Source: Actinophytocola sp036555685
GTDB taxonomy: Bacteria; Actinomycetota; Actinomycetes; Mycobacteriales; Pseudonocardiaceae
Length of the DNA stretch: 64,000 nucleotides
Direction: 5' to 3'
Assembly: GCF_036555685.1 (NCBI RefSeq)
Contig: NZ_DATBKY010000004.1
Location: forward strand, 5,695-69,694
The translations under genes and the position numbers were made by a program. The notes under the pieces are model-generated. The model was not told where the DNA came from. It was given only the letters and a program-made list of their open reading frames with translations, and made no database searches. Shown here piece after piece: positions 1 through 7,539 of the stretch (positions are counted from its first letter, which is position 1; every line of letters starts with the position of its first letter).

Positions 1-1451
1 CCGCCGTCGCCGGTCACGGTCGCCGGGATCCGGCCGCCGGCCAGCGCGGAGAGCATCGCGAGCGCCCAGAACCGCGGCTTGCGCAGGTTGCCGACGGTCA
101 GCAGGCCGAACCCGCCGTGCAGCAGCTTCGGCGCCCAGCCGAGCTCCTCGAACTGGTCGGAGGCCACCCAGTAGGACAGGCAGTCGGTCGTGTCGAGCGC
201 ACTCTTCATGCCGCGCAGCACGAACGGCGCGGCGAACACCGTGTCGTTGACCCGGTGGAAGTGCGTGGGCGTCACGCCCCATTCGGTCCACAGGATCTCC
301 GGCTCTGCCCTGCCGGTGGCCTTCGCGTACGAGCGGGTCAGCGGCCGCATGTCCAGCGGCGCGTTGCCGTAGGTGTGGGTGGACACGAAGTCGATGGGCA
401 CGTCGTTCGCCAGGCAGTACTCGAGCAGCGCCCCCACCCAGCCCGCCGCGGCCGAGGACGGCCCGCCGACCCGGATCCGCGGGTCGACGCTCTTCACCGC
501 GCGCGCCGCGAGCTCGTAGAGCCGGTGGTAGTCGTCCTGGGTGCCGTTCCAGAACACCTCGAGGTTGGCCTCGTTCCAGACCTCGAACTCCCAGGTGGCG
601 ACCTCGTCCGCGCCGTAGCGCTCCCGCAGGTGCACGGTCAGGTCGCGGACGAGCTCGGCCCAGCGCGCCCAGTCGCGCGGCACCGAGACCGTCGCCTTGT
701 AGTCGAAGACGGTGTACCCGGGATCCGCGCACAGCGCGGCCGGCATGAACGACAGCTCGACGACCGGCTTGAGCCCGGTCTCGAGGAAGCGGTCGTACAC
801 CTCGTCGAGGCCGGCGAAGTCGAACGAGCCGTCCTCCCCGACCGTGACCGTCTCCGGCAGGAACGTGCCGTGCGCGCGGACGCTGCGCACGCCGACCTCG
901 TCGCGCATGATGCGCAGCGCCTCGGCGTACTCGGCGGCGACGTCCGAGCCGCCGGGTCCGGGCTTGTCCCAGACGAGCAGCGAGAAGTGCTCGGCGCCGA
1001 TCATCCGGCGCCACACGTCCGGCAGCGGGGCCGGCGCCGTGGTCGCGTCCACGGACACGACCACCCGCGCCGGCGCCGGTCCCGCCGGAAGGGGAGCGGC
1101 GCAGGCCGTCGCCGACAGTGCCCCCGCACCTTCGTCGCTCCACGTGGCCACTCGGTAGTGGTAGGTCTCGCCCGGCTCGACGAGCGTGTCGGCGTAGGGC
1201 GGGCAGGGCACCGCGAGCACGTCGCCGCCGAGATGGTCGAGCGGCTCGAACGGACCGTCGGCCGAGGTCGCGCGGTGCACGAGGTAGCCGAGTGCGCCCT
1301 GCACCGGCCGCCAGTCCAGCCGGACCAGGCCGGTGCCGGGCTCCGCGACGAGCTCCCGCGGCGGCGGTAGCTCACCGATGCCGGTGAGCCGCTCGTCGCT
1401 CGGCAGTCCGATCCGCTGCTCCCAGTCCGCTCGCGCGCTGGTCTCGGTCAC
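1..1451 (-). CDS. GH39-like glycoside hydrolase, 3' end cut by window edge
   Basis: Probable beta-xylosidase or related GH39 glycosidase. The first ~110 residues form a fibronectin-III-like module (GLVRLDWRPVQG, TYHYRVATWSD). A TIM-barrel follows with EVWNEAN, the usual acid/base glutamate context of this clan, and later ILWTEWG, a good candidate for the nucleophile strand. No signal peptide is visible, so it is probably cytoplasmic and acts on imported oligosaccharides. The GTG start at 1451 has AGGGGG about 7 bases upstream. The C-terminus lies beyond position 1. It follows a LacI gene on the same strand with operator-like repeats between them, so it is probably that regulator's target. The substrate cannot be read from sequence. 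Confidence 0.8.
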   Translation of the reverse strand, partial: MTETSARADWEQRIGLPSDERLTGIGELPPPRELVAEPGTGLVRLDWRPVQGALGYLVHRATSADGPFEPLDHLGGDVLAVPCPPYADTLVEPGETYHYRVATWSDEGAGALSATACAAPLPAGPAPARVVVSVDATTAPAPLPDVWRRMIGAEHFSLLVWDKPGPGGSDVAAEYAEALRIMRDEVGVRSVRAHGTFLPETVTVGEDGSFDFAGLDEVYDRFLETGLKPVVELSFMPAALCADPGYTVFDYKATVSVPRDWARWAELVRDLTVHLRERYGADEVATWEFEVWNEANLEVFWNGTQDDYHRLYELAARAVKSVDPRIRVGGPSSAAAGWVGALLEYCLANDVPIDFVSTHTYGNAPLDMRPLTRSYAKATGRAEPEILWTEWGVTPTHFHRVNDTVFAAPFVLRGMKSALDTTDCLSYWVASDQFEELGWAPKLLHGGFGLLTVGNLRKPRFWALAMLSALAGGRIPATVTGDG

Positions 1452-1466
1452 CGCTGCCCCCTTGCC

Positions 1467-1493
1467 TGTAAGCGCTCCCTGTAAGCGCATACA
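1467..1493 (-). promoter_or_regulatory. Tandem LacI-type operator half/whole sites
   Basis: The 94 bases between the LacI gene and the GH39 gene contain TGTAAGCGCATACA at 1480-1493, an almost perfect inverted repeat around the GCGC core typical of LacI-family operators. A second copy, TGTAAGCGCTCCCT at 1467-1480, keeps only the left half. They lie 16-42 bases upstream of the GH39 start, so a bound repressor would block transcription or early elongation. A -10-like TAGTGT sits just upstream on the minus strand. Confidence 0.6.
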
Positions 1494-1545
1494 CTATGCG
1501 CGGGCAGCGGCTCCCCGCAAGGGAACCAAGCCCCTTCCTCGCAGA

Positions 1546-2604
1546 TCAGGGGCAGCCGCAGCTGGTCCGGCGGGTCTGGTTGACCGGCAGCATGACCGAG
1601 CGCGGCTGGCGGTCGGGGTCGCGCAGCCGCTCCACGAGCAGGTCCACCGCGGTCTCGCCGAGACGGCGCATGGGCTGGCTGACCGTGGTCAGGCTGGGCC
1701 GCACCACGCGGCCGAGCGGGATGCCGTCGAAGCCGACCACGGCCACGTCCTCGGGCACCCGGATGCCACGCCGCTCCAGGGTCTGCAGCGCGCCGACGGC
1801 CATCTGGTCGTTCGCGCACACCAGGGCCTGCGGCACCGCGCCGCCCGCATCGAGCAGCCGCTCCGCCGCGGCCCGGCCGTCGGCCTGGGTGAAGTTGCCG
1901 CGGGTGGCCGGCTCGGCCGGTACCGGGAGGCCCGCGTCGCCGAGCGCGCGCTGGAAGCCGCGGAACCGGGCGGCCGCGTCCGGCGAGTCCTCGCCGCCGC
2001 TGATGAACGCGAGCCGGGTCAGCCCGTGGTCGTCGATCAGGTGCCGGGTCAGCTCGTACTCGCCCTCGTCGTTGGCCACCTGCAGGTGGTCGAGATGGTC
2101 GATCTCGCGCGGCCCCGCGATCATCACGATCGGCAGCCGGTGGGCGATGATCTCCAGGTCCTCGGTCGGCACGGTACGGGCGAGCACCGCGAACCCGTCC
2201 ACCCGTCCGGCCACCTTCGCGACCAGGCTCTCGGGGCCGCCCTCGAGCGAGGCCGCGATCAGCAGCGCGTACCCGTGCCGGCGGGCCGCGCGTTCCATGC
2301 CGCGGGTGATCTCGTCCGCGTAGAGCATGTGCTCGGGATCGTCGGCGGCGTCGTCGGAACCGTCCCCGGGGTTGTCGACCTCGGGGTCGGCGTAGTCGGG
2401 AAAGCACAGGCCGAGCACCCCGGTCGTGCGGCTGGCCAGGCCGCGCGCGTTGCCGCTCGGCACGTAGCCCAGCTCGCGTGCCACCGCGAGCACCCGCTCA
2501 CGTGTCGTCGCACGCACCGTGTCCGGGTTGCGGTAGACGCGGGACACGGTCGCGATCGAGACCTGTGCGCGGGCGGCGACGTCATAGACCGTGGGGGCAC
2601 TCAC
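1546..2604 (-). CDS. LacI-family transcriptional regulator
   Basis: 352 residues. The N-terminal helix-turn-helix and hinge are canonical (TVYDVAARAQVSIATVSRVYRNPD, then VLAVARELGYVPSGNARGLAS). A periplasmic-binding-protein-like sugar sensor follows, with ANDQMAVGALQ and VVGFDGIP near its C-terminal third. The end SCGCP is also usual for the family. An acidic insert (about residues 75-100, rich in D/E/P) lies after the first strand of the sensor and is longer than normal. The GTG at 2604 is chosen because it places the HTH directly at the N-terminus. The reading frame stays open further upstream, but that part lacks protein character. It probably controls the GH39 gene through the operators at 1467-1493. 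Confidence 0.88.
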   Translation of the reverse strand: MSAPTVYDVAARAQVSIATVSRVYRNPDTVRATTRERVLAVARELGYVPSGNARGLASRTTGVLGLCFPDYADPEVDNPGDGSDDAADDPEHMLYADEITRGMERAARRHGYALLIAASLEGGPESLVAKVAGRVDGFAVLARTVPTEDLEIIAHRLPIVMIAGPREIDHLDHLQVANDEGEYELTRHLIDDHGLTRLAFISGGEDSPDAAARFRGFQRALGDAGLPVPAEPATRGNFTQADGRAAAERLLDAGGAVPQALVCANDQMAVGALQTLERRGIRVPEDVAVVGFDGIPLGRVVRPSLTTVSQPMRRLGETAVDLLVERLRDPDRQPRSVMLPVNQTRRTSCGCP

Positions 2605-2674
2605 CCGGTAACCGTCCTTGTATCGCGCATTCAGCTTGCCAACGCTACCCGGCGTATCGGGCAGCGGGAACGAG

Positions 2675-2776
2675 TTAACCCCCAGTACCCGCCCCGGTCC
2701 AGCTTCGCCACAGTTCCGCGTACCGGCCGCCGGTCCGGACGAGGTCCGCGTGGGTCCCGAGCTCGACCACCCTCGC
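2675..2776 (-). pseudogene. Remnant of an ABC exporter C-terminus
   Basis: Thirty-three codons ending in TAA read ARVVELGTHADLV then RTGGRYAELWRSW. This is the stereotyped tail of ABC exporter ATPases (GR-V-E-GTH-EL-GGRYAELW). The ATP-binding motifs are absent upstream and the frame loses similarity at once, so only the last ~35 residues survive. It lies in the gap between the LacI gene and the Clp-N gene. The next ~30 bases in another frame (GTHAKLAESDA) look faintly like a second such tail, which may be chance. Call rests on motif recognition only. Confidence 0.5.
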
Positions 2777-2859
2777 GCGTCGGACTCCGCGAGCTTCGCG
2801 TGCGTGCCGGTCGCCAACCTCTGTCCATAGTGGACCAGCCGGCGGTCGGAAGACGTGGC

Positions 2860-2888
2860 TTGTACCTAACCCCATAGAGGGGTATACA
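2860..2888 (+). promoter_or_regulatory. Leaderless promoter with internal ACCCC/GGGGT operator
   Basis: TTGTAC (2860-2865) and TATACA (2883-2888) are spaced by 17 bases, a good -35/-10 pair. The ATG at 2896 lies 7 bases after the -10, so the transcript probably starts at or next to the start codon. Between the boxes is a perfect inverted repeat ACCCC-N5-GGGGT (2869-2883). GGGGTAT is repeated directly at 2879 and 2891. A regulator bound here would cover the core promoter. The RHH domain of the downstream protein is the obvious candidate. Confidence 0.55.
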
Positions 2889-2895
2889 TGGGGGT

Positions 2896-3609
2896 ATGCC
2901 GAAGATAAACGTGTACCTGCCCGACGACCTCGCCGAGGCCGTCAAGGAGACCGGGCTGCCGGTCTCGGCCGTGTGCCAGCGCGCTCTCGAGGTTTCCGTC
3001 AAGCGCGTCAGCGCCATCCGGGCCGCCGTCATCGGCGACCTGTCCGACGCCGACCCGACGGCCGGGCTCACCCAGTTCACCCAGCGCGCCAAGAACGTCG
3101 TCACGCTCGCGATCACCAACGCGCGGGAGCGCGGGGCCGCCGAGGTCGGCACCCGCGACCTGCTCTCCGGCATGGTCACCGAGGGCACGAACCTGGCGCT
3201 GCACGTGCTGCGGTCCATCGACGTCGACCCGCAACTCGTGCTCCGCGCGGTGGGCGAGCTCGCGCCGCCCGAGGGGGGCGGCGACGCGCGACGGATGAGC
3301 ACCACGGCGGCGAACGCGCTCGAGATGACGGTCGCCGAGGCGATCGCGCTCGGCCACAACTACGTCGGCTGCGAGCACCTGCTGCTCGGCCTGCTCGCCG
3401 AGCCGGACGGTGCCGGCGGCGAGGTGCTGCGCGGGCTCGGCGTGGAGCTGCGCGCGGCCCGGCACGCGGTCGGCGCCGCGCTCATGGGCTACGAGCAGGC
3501 CAAGCTGGCCGGCGCCAGTCCCGTCGTGAACATGGTGAACCAGGCGATCCGGACGGCGCTCGAGCCGGTGCTGCGCCGGCTGGACCGGCTGGAGGCGCGG
3601 GCCGGGTAG
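2896..3609 (+). CDS. Ribbon-helix-helix plus Clp-N domain protein
   Basis: 237 residues. Residues 1-40 (MPKINVYLPDDLAEAVKE, then SAVCQRALE) look like an RHH DNA-binding arm of the CopG/MetJ type. Residues ~55-200 hold two Clp-N repeats as in the N-domain of ClpA/ClpC (TRDLLSGMVTEGTNLALHVL and CEHLLLGLLAEPDGAGGEVL), but there is no AAA+ ATPase. The C-terminus is a short helical tail. This fusion suggests a DNA-binding protein able to sense or recruit substrates through a ClpC-like adaptor surface. The exact role is unknown. GGGGG lies only one base before the ATG, too close for normal Shine-Dalgarno use, which agrees with a leaderless start. Confidence 0.72.
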   Translation: MPKINVYLPDDLAEAVKETGLPVSAVCQRALEVSVKRVSAIRAAVIGDLSDADPTAGLTQFTQRAKNVVTLAITNARERGAAEVGTRDLLSGMVTEGTNLALHVLRSIDVDPQLVLRAVGELAPPEGGGDARRMSTTAANALEMTVAEAIALGHNYVGCEHLLLGLLAEPDGAGGEVLRGLGVELRAARHAVGAALMGYEQAKLAGASPVVNMVNQAIRTALEPVLRRLDRLEARAG

Positions 3610-4095
3610 TCACTTGCTCCGGATCTCGGGCTGGATCTCGCCGCCGACGCACCGCAGGCGGACCTCGACCTCCCGGTCACCCGAGCGGAAGCGGACGTGC
3701 GGGTGGTCGTCGACGCCCTCGTCCGCCGAGTCGACCCCGTAGCCCTGCGCGGGGGAGGTGCCGACGACCTCCACGCCACCGGGCACGCAGCGGGCGAGCA
3801 CCGTGCCGCCGGCCGAGTGCACGGCGGTGGTCCGGGTCTCGGGCGGGCTGGTCGCGGGCGGCGTGGTCGTGGGCGCCGCGGACGAGGACGGCGGGGTCGT
3901 CATGGTGGCCGGTGTCGTGGTCTCCGCCAGTTGAGCGTCCACTTCGGACTCGCTGAGCGGCCGCTGCGCGCTCGCGCCGAAGATGTCCGTGCCGATCGCG
4001 CTCACGGCGACGATCCCGACGGTGGTGGCGGCCGCCGCGGCGGCCAGCCACAGCACGACGCCGGTCGTGAAGCGCATGGCTCGGGCCCTCATCAC
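3610..4095 (-). CDS. Membrane-anchored or secreted Thr/Pro-linker protein, function unknown
   Basis: 161 residues. One hydrophobic segment near the N-terminus (VVLWLAAAAAATTVGIVAVSAIG) is either a signal anchor or a signal peptide. A ~45-residue linker rich in Thr, Pro and Ser follows, typical of actinobacterial envelope proteins. The C-terminal ~60 residues form a small domain with two cysteines (LARCVPGG and VRLRCVGGE) that could be disulphide bonded outside the cell. Start codons GTG 4095 and ATG 4092 or 4077 are all possible. It is divergent from the response regulator, with a predicted binding site of that regulator between them, so it may be part of its regulon. The family is not recognised. 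Confidence 0.65.
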   Translation of the reverse strand: MMRARAMRFTTGVVLWLAAAAAATTVGIVAVSAIGTDIFGASAQRPLSESEVDAQLAETTTPATMTTPPSSSAAPTTTPPATSPPETRTTAVHSAGGTVLARCVPGGVEVVGTSPAQGYGVDSADEGVDDHPHVRFRSGDREVEVRLRCVGGEIQPEIRSK

Positions 4096-4114
4096 GTTCG
4101 CAGTATGCCGGCCG

Positions 4115-4138
4115 CGATGGTTAAGGGAGTCCTAACGC
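4115..4138 (-). promoter_or_regulatory. Predicted response-regulator box, copy 1
   Basis: Read on the minus strand this is GCGTTAG-N6-CTTAACC followed by ATCG. The same pattern, GCGTTAG-N6-CTTAACC-GTCG, occurs at 6146-6169. GTTAG and CTTAA are offset by 11 bases, the spacing of the direct half-sites bound by OmpR/PhoB-family dimers. It lies between the divergent gene at 4095 and the regulator gene at 4199, so it could serve either or both. Confidence 0.6.
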
Positions 4139-4198
4139 CGCGCTAGGGGAGCCGCGCGCCCGGTCCGCGCACGCCCGCGTGCCTTAGTGTTCGACCAC

Positions 4199-4882
4199 AT
4201 GGCGCAGGTACTCGTCGTCGAGGACGACGCGACGATCCGCTCGTCGATCATCCGCGGGCTGACCGACCGCGGCCACGCCGTGTTCTCCGCGCCGACCGCG
4301 ATGGCCGGCCTGGAGCAGGCGGTGAGCGCGCGCCCGGACGTCGTCGTCCTCGACCTCGGCCTGCCCGACCTGGACGGCACGGCGATGCTGCGCATGCTGC
4401 GCGGCGTCAGCGACGTGCCGGTGATCGTCGCGACCGCCCGCGACGACGAGGCCGAGATCGTCACCGTCCTCGATGCCGGCGCCGACGACTACGTGGTCAA
4501 GCCGTTCGGCGTGGCGCAGCTCGACGCCCGCATCCGCGCGGTGCTGCGCCGCGGCGCCGACGAGGACCGCGTGATGGCTGTGGAGGTCGGCGGCCTGCGC
4601 GTGGACCCGCGCTCGCGCGAGGCGTCGCTGGACGGCCGCGAGCTGGAGCTGACGCCGCGCGAGTTCGACCTGCTGTACTACCTGGCCGCGCGGGCGGGGG
4701 AGGTGGTGAGCAAGCGGGAACTGCTCACCGAGGTCTGGCAACAGCCCTACGGCGGCGCGGACAAGACCGTCGACGTGCACCTGTCGTGGCTGCGCCGCAA
4801 GCTCGGCGAGACCGCCCAGCAGGCCCGTTACCTGCACGCGGTGCGTGGCGTGGGCGTGCGGCTCGCGGCACCGGAGGGCTGA
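4199..4882 (+). CDS. OmpR-family response regulator
   Basis: 227 residues. The receiver domain covers residues 1-115: acidic pocket VVEDD, phosphoacceptor aspartate in VVLDLGLPDLDG, conserved Thr in VIVATARDD, and Lys in DYVVKPF. The C-terminal winged helix (residues ~130-225) has LTPREFDLLYYLAARAGEVVSKREL and the usual VHLSWLRRKLGE recognition helix. A -10-like TAGTGT at 4185-4190 lies eight bases before the ATG at 4199, hinting at a leaderless transcript. An in-frame GTG at 4187 is possible but overlaps that box. The histidine kinase gene starts three bases after its stop. It probably binds the two boxes at 4115-4138 and 6146-6169. Confidence 0.92.
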   Translation: MAQVLVVEDDATIRSSIIRGLTDRGHAVFSAPTAMAGLEQAVSARPDVVVLDLGLPDLDGTAMLRMLRGVSDVPVIVATARDDEAEIVTVLDAGADDYVVKPFGVAQLDARIRAVLRRGADEDRVMAVEVGGLRVDPRSREASLDGRELELTPREFDLLYYLAARAGEVVSKRELLTEVWQQPYGGADKTVDVHLSWLRRKLGETAQQARYLHAVRGVGVRLAAPEG

Positions 4883-4885
4883 GCC

Positions 4886-6163
4886 GTGCGCCGCCGCGTC
4901 CTGCTGCTCGTCGCCGCCACCACGCTGCTCGTGCTCGTGGCCTTCCTCGTGCCGCTCGCGCTGCTCGTGCGCAGCGCCGCCGCGGACAACGCAGTGCAGC
5001 AGGCGACCGCCCAGGCCCAGGCACTGACCTCGCTCGTGGCGACCACGTCCGAATCCGAGGCGCTGGACCTGACCGTGCAGCAGGCCGACGCCGGCAGCGG
5101 CTACGACATCACGGTCTTCCTCACCGGGAACGTGCGGTACGGCGCACCCGCGGAGCGCTCCTCGCTCGTCGAGCTCGCCTGGCGCGGGAAGAGCGCGTCG
5201 GCGGAGGTGCCGGGTGGACGGGAGATCGTGTTCGCCGTCGACCGGCCGGCCGGCATGGCCGGCGTGATCCGCACGTTCGTGCCCGACGCCGAGCTGACCC
5301 GCGGGGTCGGCCGGGCGTGGCTCCTGCTCGCCGGGCTCGGCCTCGCGCTGCTGGCGGTCAGCCTCGTGGTCGCCGACCGGCTGGCGCGCCGGCTGGTCCG
5401 GTCTACGATCGACCTCGCCGCCGTGTCGCACCGGCTGGGCCGCGGCGAGCTGACCGCGCGGGCCGACGTGTCCGCGCCGGGGGAGCTGGGCGTGGTCGCG
5501 GGCGCGCTGAACGGGCTGGCGGGACGGATCACCGGCCTGCTGCGTGAGGAGCGCGAGACGATCGCCGACCTGTCGCATCGGGTGCGCACGCCGCTGACGA
5601 CGCTGCGCATGGAGGCCGAGTCGCTGTCCCCGCCGGACGCCGAGCGGATCACCGCCGGCGTGGAGGCGGTGAACCGGGCGGTGACCGACGTGATCCAGCA
5701 GGCCCGCCGCCGCGGCGCCGAACCGTCCGGTGTGGACGCCACCGAGCTGGTGCGTGAGCGGGTGGCGTTCTGGGCCGTACTCGCGGAGGACACCGACCGC
5801 GCGCTGACCGTCGACATCGGACCCGGGCCGTTGCGGGTGGAGCTGCCGCGCGCGGACCTGGAGGCGTGCGTGGACGCGTTGCTGGGCAACGTGTTCGCAC
5901 ACACGCCCAACGGCACGCCGTTCGCCGTGCGGCTGACCGGCCGGCCCGGCGGCGCCACGCTCGTGGTCGCCGACTCCGGCCCGGGCCTGCCCGGCCCGGC
6001 CACCGGTGCGCTGCGCCGCGGCGTCAGCGGGTCCGGCTCCAGCGGGCTGGGGCTGGACATCGTGCGTCGCGCGGCCGAGCACACCGGCGGCGAGGTCCGG
6101 CTCGAACCCGGTTCGCCCGGGCTGACCGTCGTGGTGGAGCTCGGCGCGTTAGCGCCGTCTTAA
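4886..6163 (+). CDS. Sensor histidine kinase
   Basis: 425 residues, partner of the preceding regulator. The order is: TM1 (LLLVAATTLLVLVAFLVPLALLV), an extracytoplasmic sensor of ~110 residues, TM2 (AWLLLAGLGLALLAVSLVV), a HAMP linker, and a HisKA dimerisation helix with the phosphoacceptor in LSHRVRTPLTTLR. The HATPase domain has N-box FAHTPNGTPF, G1 DSGPGLPG and G2 GSSGLGLDIV. In the H-box the usual E after the histidine is replaced by R-V-R-T-P, a variant seen in many actinobacterial kinases. The GTG start follows the regulator stop by three bases, so the two are cotranscribed. The 3' end contains the second regulator box. Confidence 0.92.
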   Translation: MRRRVLLLVAATTLLVLVAFLVPLALLVRSAAADNAVQQATAQAQALTSLVATTSESEALDLTVQQADAGSGYDITVFLTGNVRYGAPAERSSLVELAWRGKSASAEVPGGREIVFAVDRPAGMAGVIRTFVPDAELTRGVGRAWLLLAGLGLALLAVSLVVADRLARRLVRSTIDLAAVSHRLGRGELTARADVSAPGELGVVAGALNGLAGRITGLLREERETIADLSHRVRTPLTTLRMEAESLSPPDAERITAGVEAVNRAVTDVIQQARRRGAEPSGVDATELVRERVAFWAVLAEDTDRALTVDIGPGPLRVELPRADLEACVDALLGNVFAHTPNGTPFAVRLTGRPGGATLVVADSGPGLPGPATGALRRGVSGSGSSGLGLDIVRRAAEHTGGEVRLEPGSPGLTVVVELGALAPS

Positions 6164-6169
6164 CCGTCG
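6146..6169 (+). promoter_or_regulatory. Predicted response-regulator box, copy 2, at the PepSY gene promoter
   Basis: GCGTTAG-N6-CTTAACC-GTCG straddles the stop codon of the histidine kinase. A -10-like TAGGCC sits at 6182-6187, 17 bases after CTTAAC (6159-6164). The right half-site therefore replaces the -35 box, the layout of class II activation by OmpR/PhoB regulators. The target would be the PepSY gene at 6239. Confidence 0.6.
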
Positions 6170-6238
6170 TGCAGCGCGGTGCTAGGCCCGTGCTCGGCAG
6201 TGTTGGTGGCGTTCCGAAGGAAAGGGAAGGACTCCACC

Positions 6239-6880
6239 ATGAACAGGAAGACGATCGTTGTCGCAGCGGCCGCGGGCGCGCTGGTGGTCTCCGGCGGCAC
6301 TGCGTGGGCGCTGGGCACGGGCGACTCCGGGGCGGCCGGTGCGGTCGCGATCCCGACGGCGCTCACCTCGTCCACGACCACCTCGCCGACCACCACGCCG
6401 ACCACCTCACCGCCCACCACGTCGAGTACCGCGAGGCTCTCGGCCGACGACGCGGCCCGGCTGGTGCGCACGCGGCTCGGCGGCGGCGTCGTGCGCGAGG
6501 TCGAGGCGGAGTTCGAGCACGGCCGGCTCGAGTGGAAGGTCAGCATCGTCAAGGACGGCGTCCGCTACGACATCCGCGTCGACGCCGAGACCGGCGCGAC
6601 GACGCGCGTCGACACGAAGGCCCGCGACGACCGGGGCGGCCGTGACGACCGCCGTGACGACCGCGGGGACGACCACCGGGACGACCGCGGCGGGCACGGG
6701 GTGGACGACCCCGTGGGCGACGACCACGGCGGCGCCACCGACCCGGGCTCCGGCAACTCGGGCTCCGGGTCCTCGGGCCGCGGCGGCGCGGACGATCCCG
6801 CCGGTGACGACCACGGCGGGCACGGCGGCGACGACGCCCCAGGCGACGACCATGGCGGTGACCATGGCGGTGACCGTTGA
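6239..6880 (+). CDS. Secreted PepSY-domain protein with Asp/His/Gly-rich tail
   Basis: 213 residues. A signal peptide (KTIVVAAAAGALVVSGGTAWA) is followed by a Thr/Pro/Ser linker. One PepSY domain (residues ~65-125) has DAARLVRTRLGGGVVREVE and YDIRVDAETGATTRVD. The last ~85 residues are low complexity, built from DDRGG, DDHGG and similar units, and could bind divalent metal or act as an acidic spacer. GGAAGG lies just upstream of the ATG. It is downstream of a two-component system and behind a predicted regulator box, a common setting in which the PepSY protein modulates the kinase or is its main target. Confidence 0.82.
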   Translation: MNRKTIVVAAAAGALVVSGGTAWALGTGDSGAAGAVAIPTALTSSTTTSPTTTPTTSPPTTSSTARLSADDAARLVRTRLGGGVVREVEAEFEHGRLEWKVSIVKDGVRYDIRVDAETGATTRVDTKARDDRGGRDDRRDDRGDDHRDDRGGHGVDDPVGDDHGGATDPGSGNSGSGSSGRGGADDPAGDDHGGHGGDDAPGDDHGGDHGGDR

Positions 6881-6908
6881 TCGTTTGCCGGGTTTAACCT
6901 GGCTGTTT

Positions 6909-7469
6909 GTGCACCGAGGCATCAGCGTCCGCCATACCGACGCGATCCAGCTCGGCCGGCACACCGCCCGGCTCGAAAGCCTGTACCGGCGCTGTTTCAC
7001 CGAGCCACCGTGGTGGGAGTCGGCCGAGCGCCTCGCCGGGTTCCGCGACCGGCTGACCGGTCACCTCGGTCGCGGCGGCTTCGGGGGACTCGTCGCCGAG
7101 CGCGACGGCCGGCTGATCGGGACCGTGTACGGCTGGCCCGCCGGACCGAACCTGGGCGGCGGCAACCATTTCGACGACGCACTGGCCGCGGCGGTCACCT
7201 CCACGGTGGCCGCCCGGCTCGTCGAACCGGCGCTCGTGGTCGCCCAGCTGATGGTCGACCCGAGACACCAGCAGCGGGGGATCGGCCGGGAGCTGCTCAC
7301 CCGCTTCACCGACGGCTGGCCCGCCGCGTGGCTGTGCACCCACCCAGAGGCCCCCGCCGCCGGCATGTACCGCCGCGGCGGCTGGTGCGAGGAGACCCAC
7401 TTCCACGTCGACGAGTGCCCGATGGTCCTGTTCACCTGGCGGGCCCCCGACCAGCTTTCTCCGGCGTAG
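6909..7469 (+). CDS. GNAT-family N-acetyltransferase
   Basis: 186 residues. The acetyl-CoA binding motif is clear: VVAQLMVDPRHQQRGIGRELLTRF carries the Q/R-x-x-G-x-G/A loop, preceded by strands with LVAERDGRLIGTVYGW. The acceptor substrate is unknown. The GTG at 6909 is chosen because the domain begins right after it. ATGs at 6852 and 6861, inside the end of the PepSY gene, are in frame and would give a coupled, longer protein; no Shine-Dalgarno settles it. It is convergent with the AhpD-like gene, and a hairpin lies between. Confidence 0.8.
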   Translation: MHRGISVRHTDAIQLGRHTARLESLYRRCFTEPPWWESAERLAGFRDRLTGHLGRGGFGGLVAERDGRLIGTVYGWPAGPNLGGGNHFDDALAAAVTSTVAARLVEPALVVAQLMVDPRHQQRGIGRELLTRFTDGWPAAWLCTHPEAPAAGMYRRGGWCEETHFHVDECPMVLFTWRAPDQLSPA

Positions 7470-7510
7470 CACCGCCTTCGCCGGCCGCGACCGACGAGGC
7501 GGCAAAGTCG

Positions 7511-7539
7511 CGCAGCCGGCAACTACCGCGCCGGCTGCG
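7511..7539. terminator. Bidirectional hairpin between convergent genes
   Basis: CGCAGCCGG (7511-7519) pairs perfectly with CCGGCTGCG (7531-7539) across an 11-base loop. It starts ~40 bases after the acetyltransferase stop and overlaps the 3' end of the convergent AhpD-like gene. There is no U-tract, as is usual in high-GC actinomycetes. Confidence 0.5.

Noticed and set aside
117..1370. Plus-strand open frame over the GH39 gene
   Set aside because: The minus strand gives a complete glycosidase with catalytic motifs; the plus reading is low-complexity.
2605..2817. 71-residue N-terminal extension of the LacI regulator
   Set aside because: LacI proteins start at the HTH; the extension runs through the antisense of nothing conserved and over the ABC remnant in another frame.
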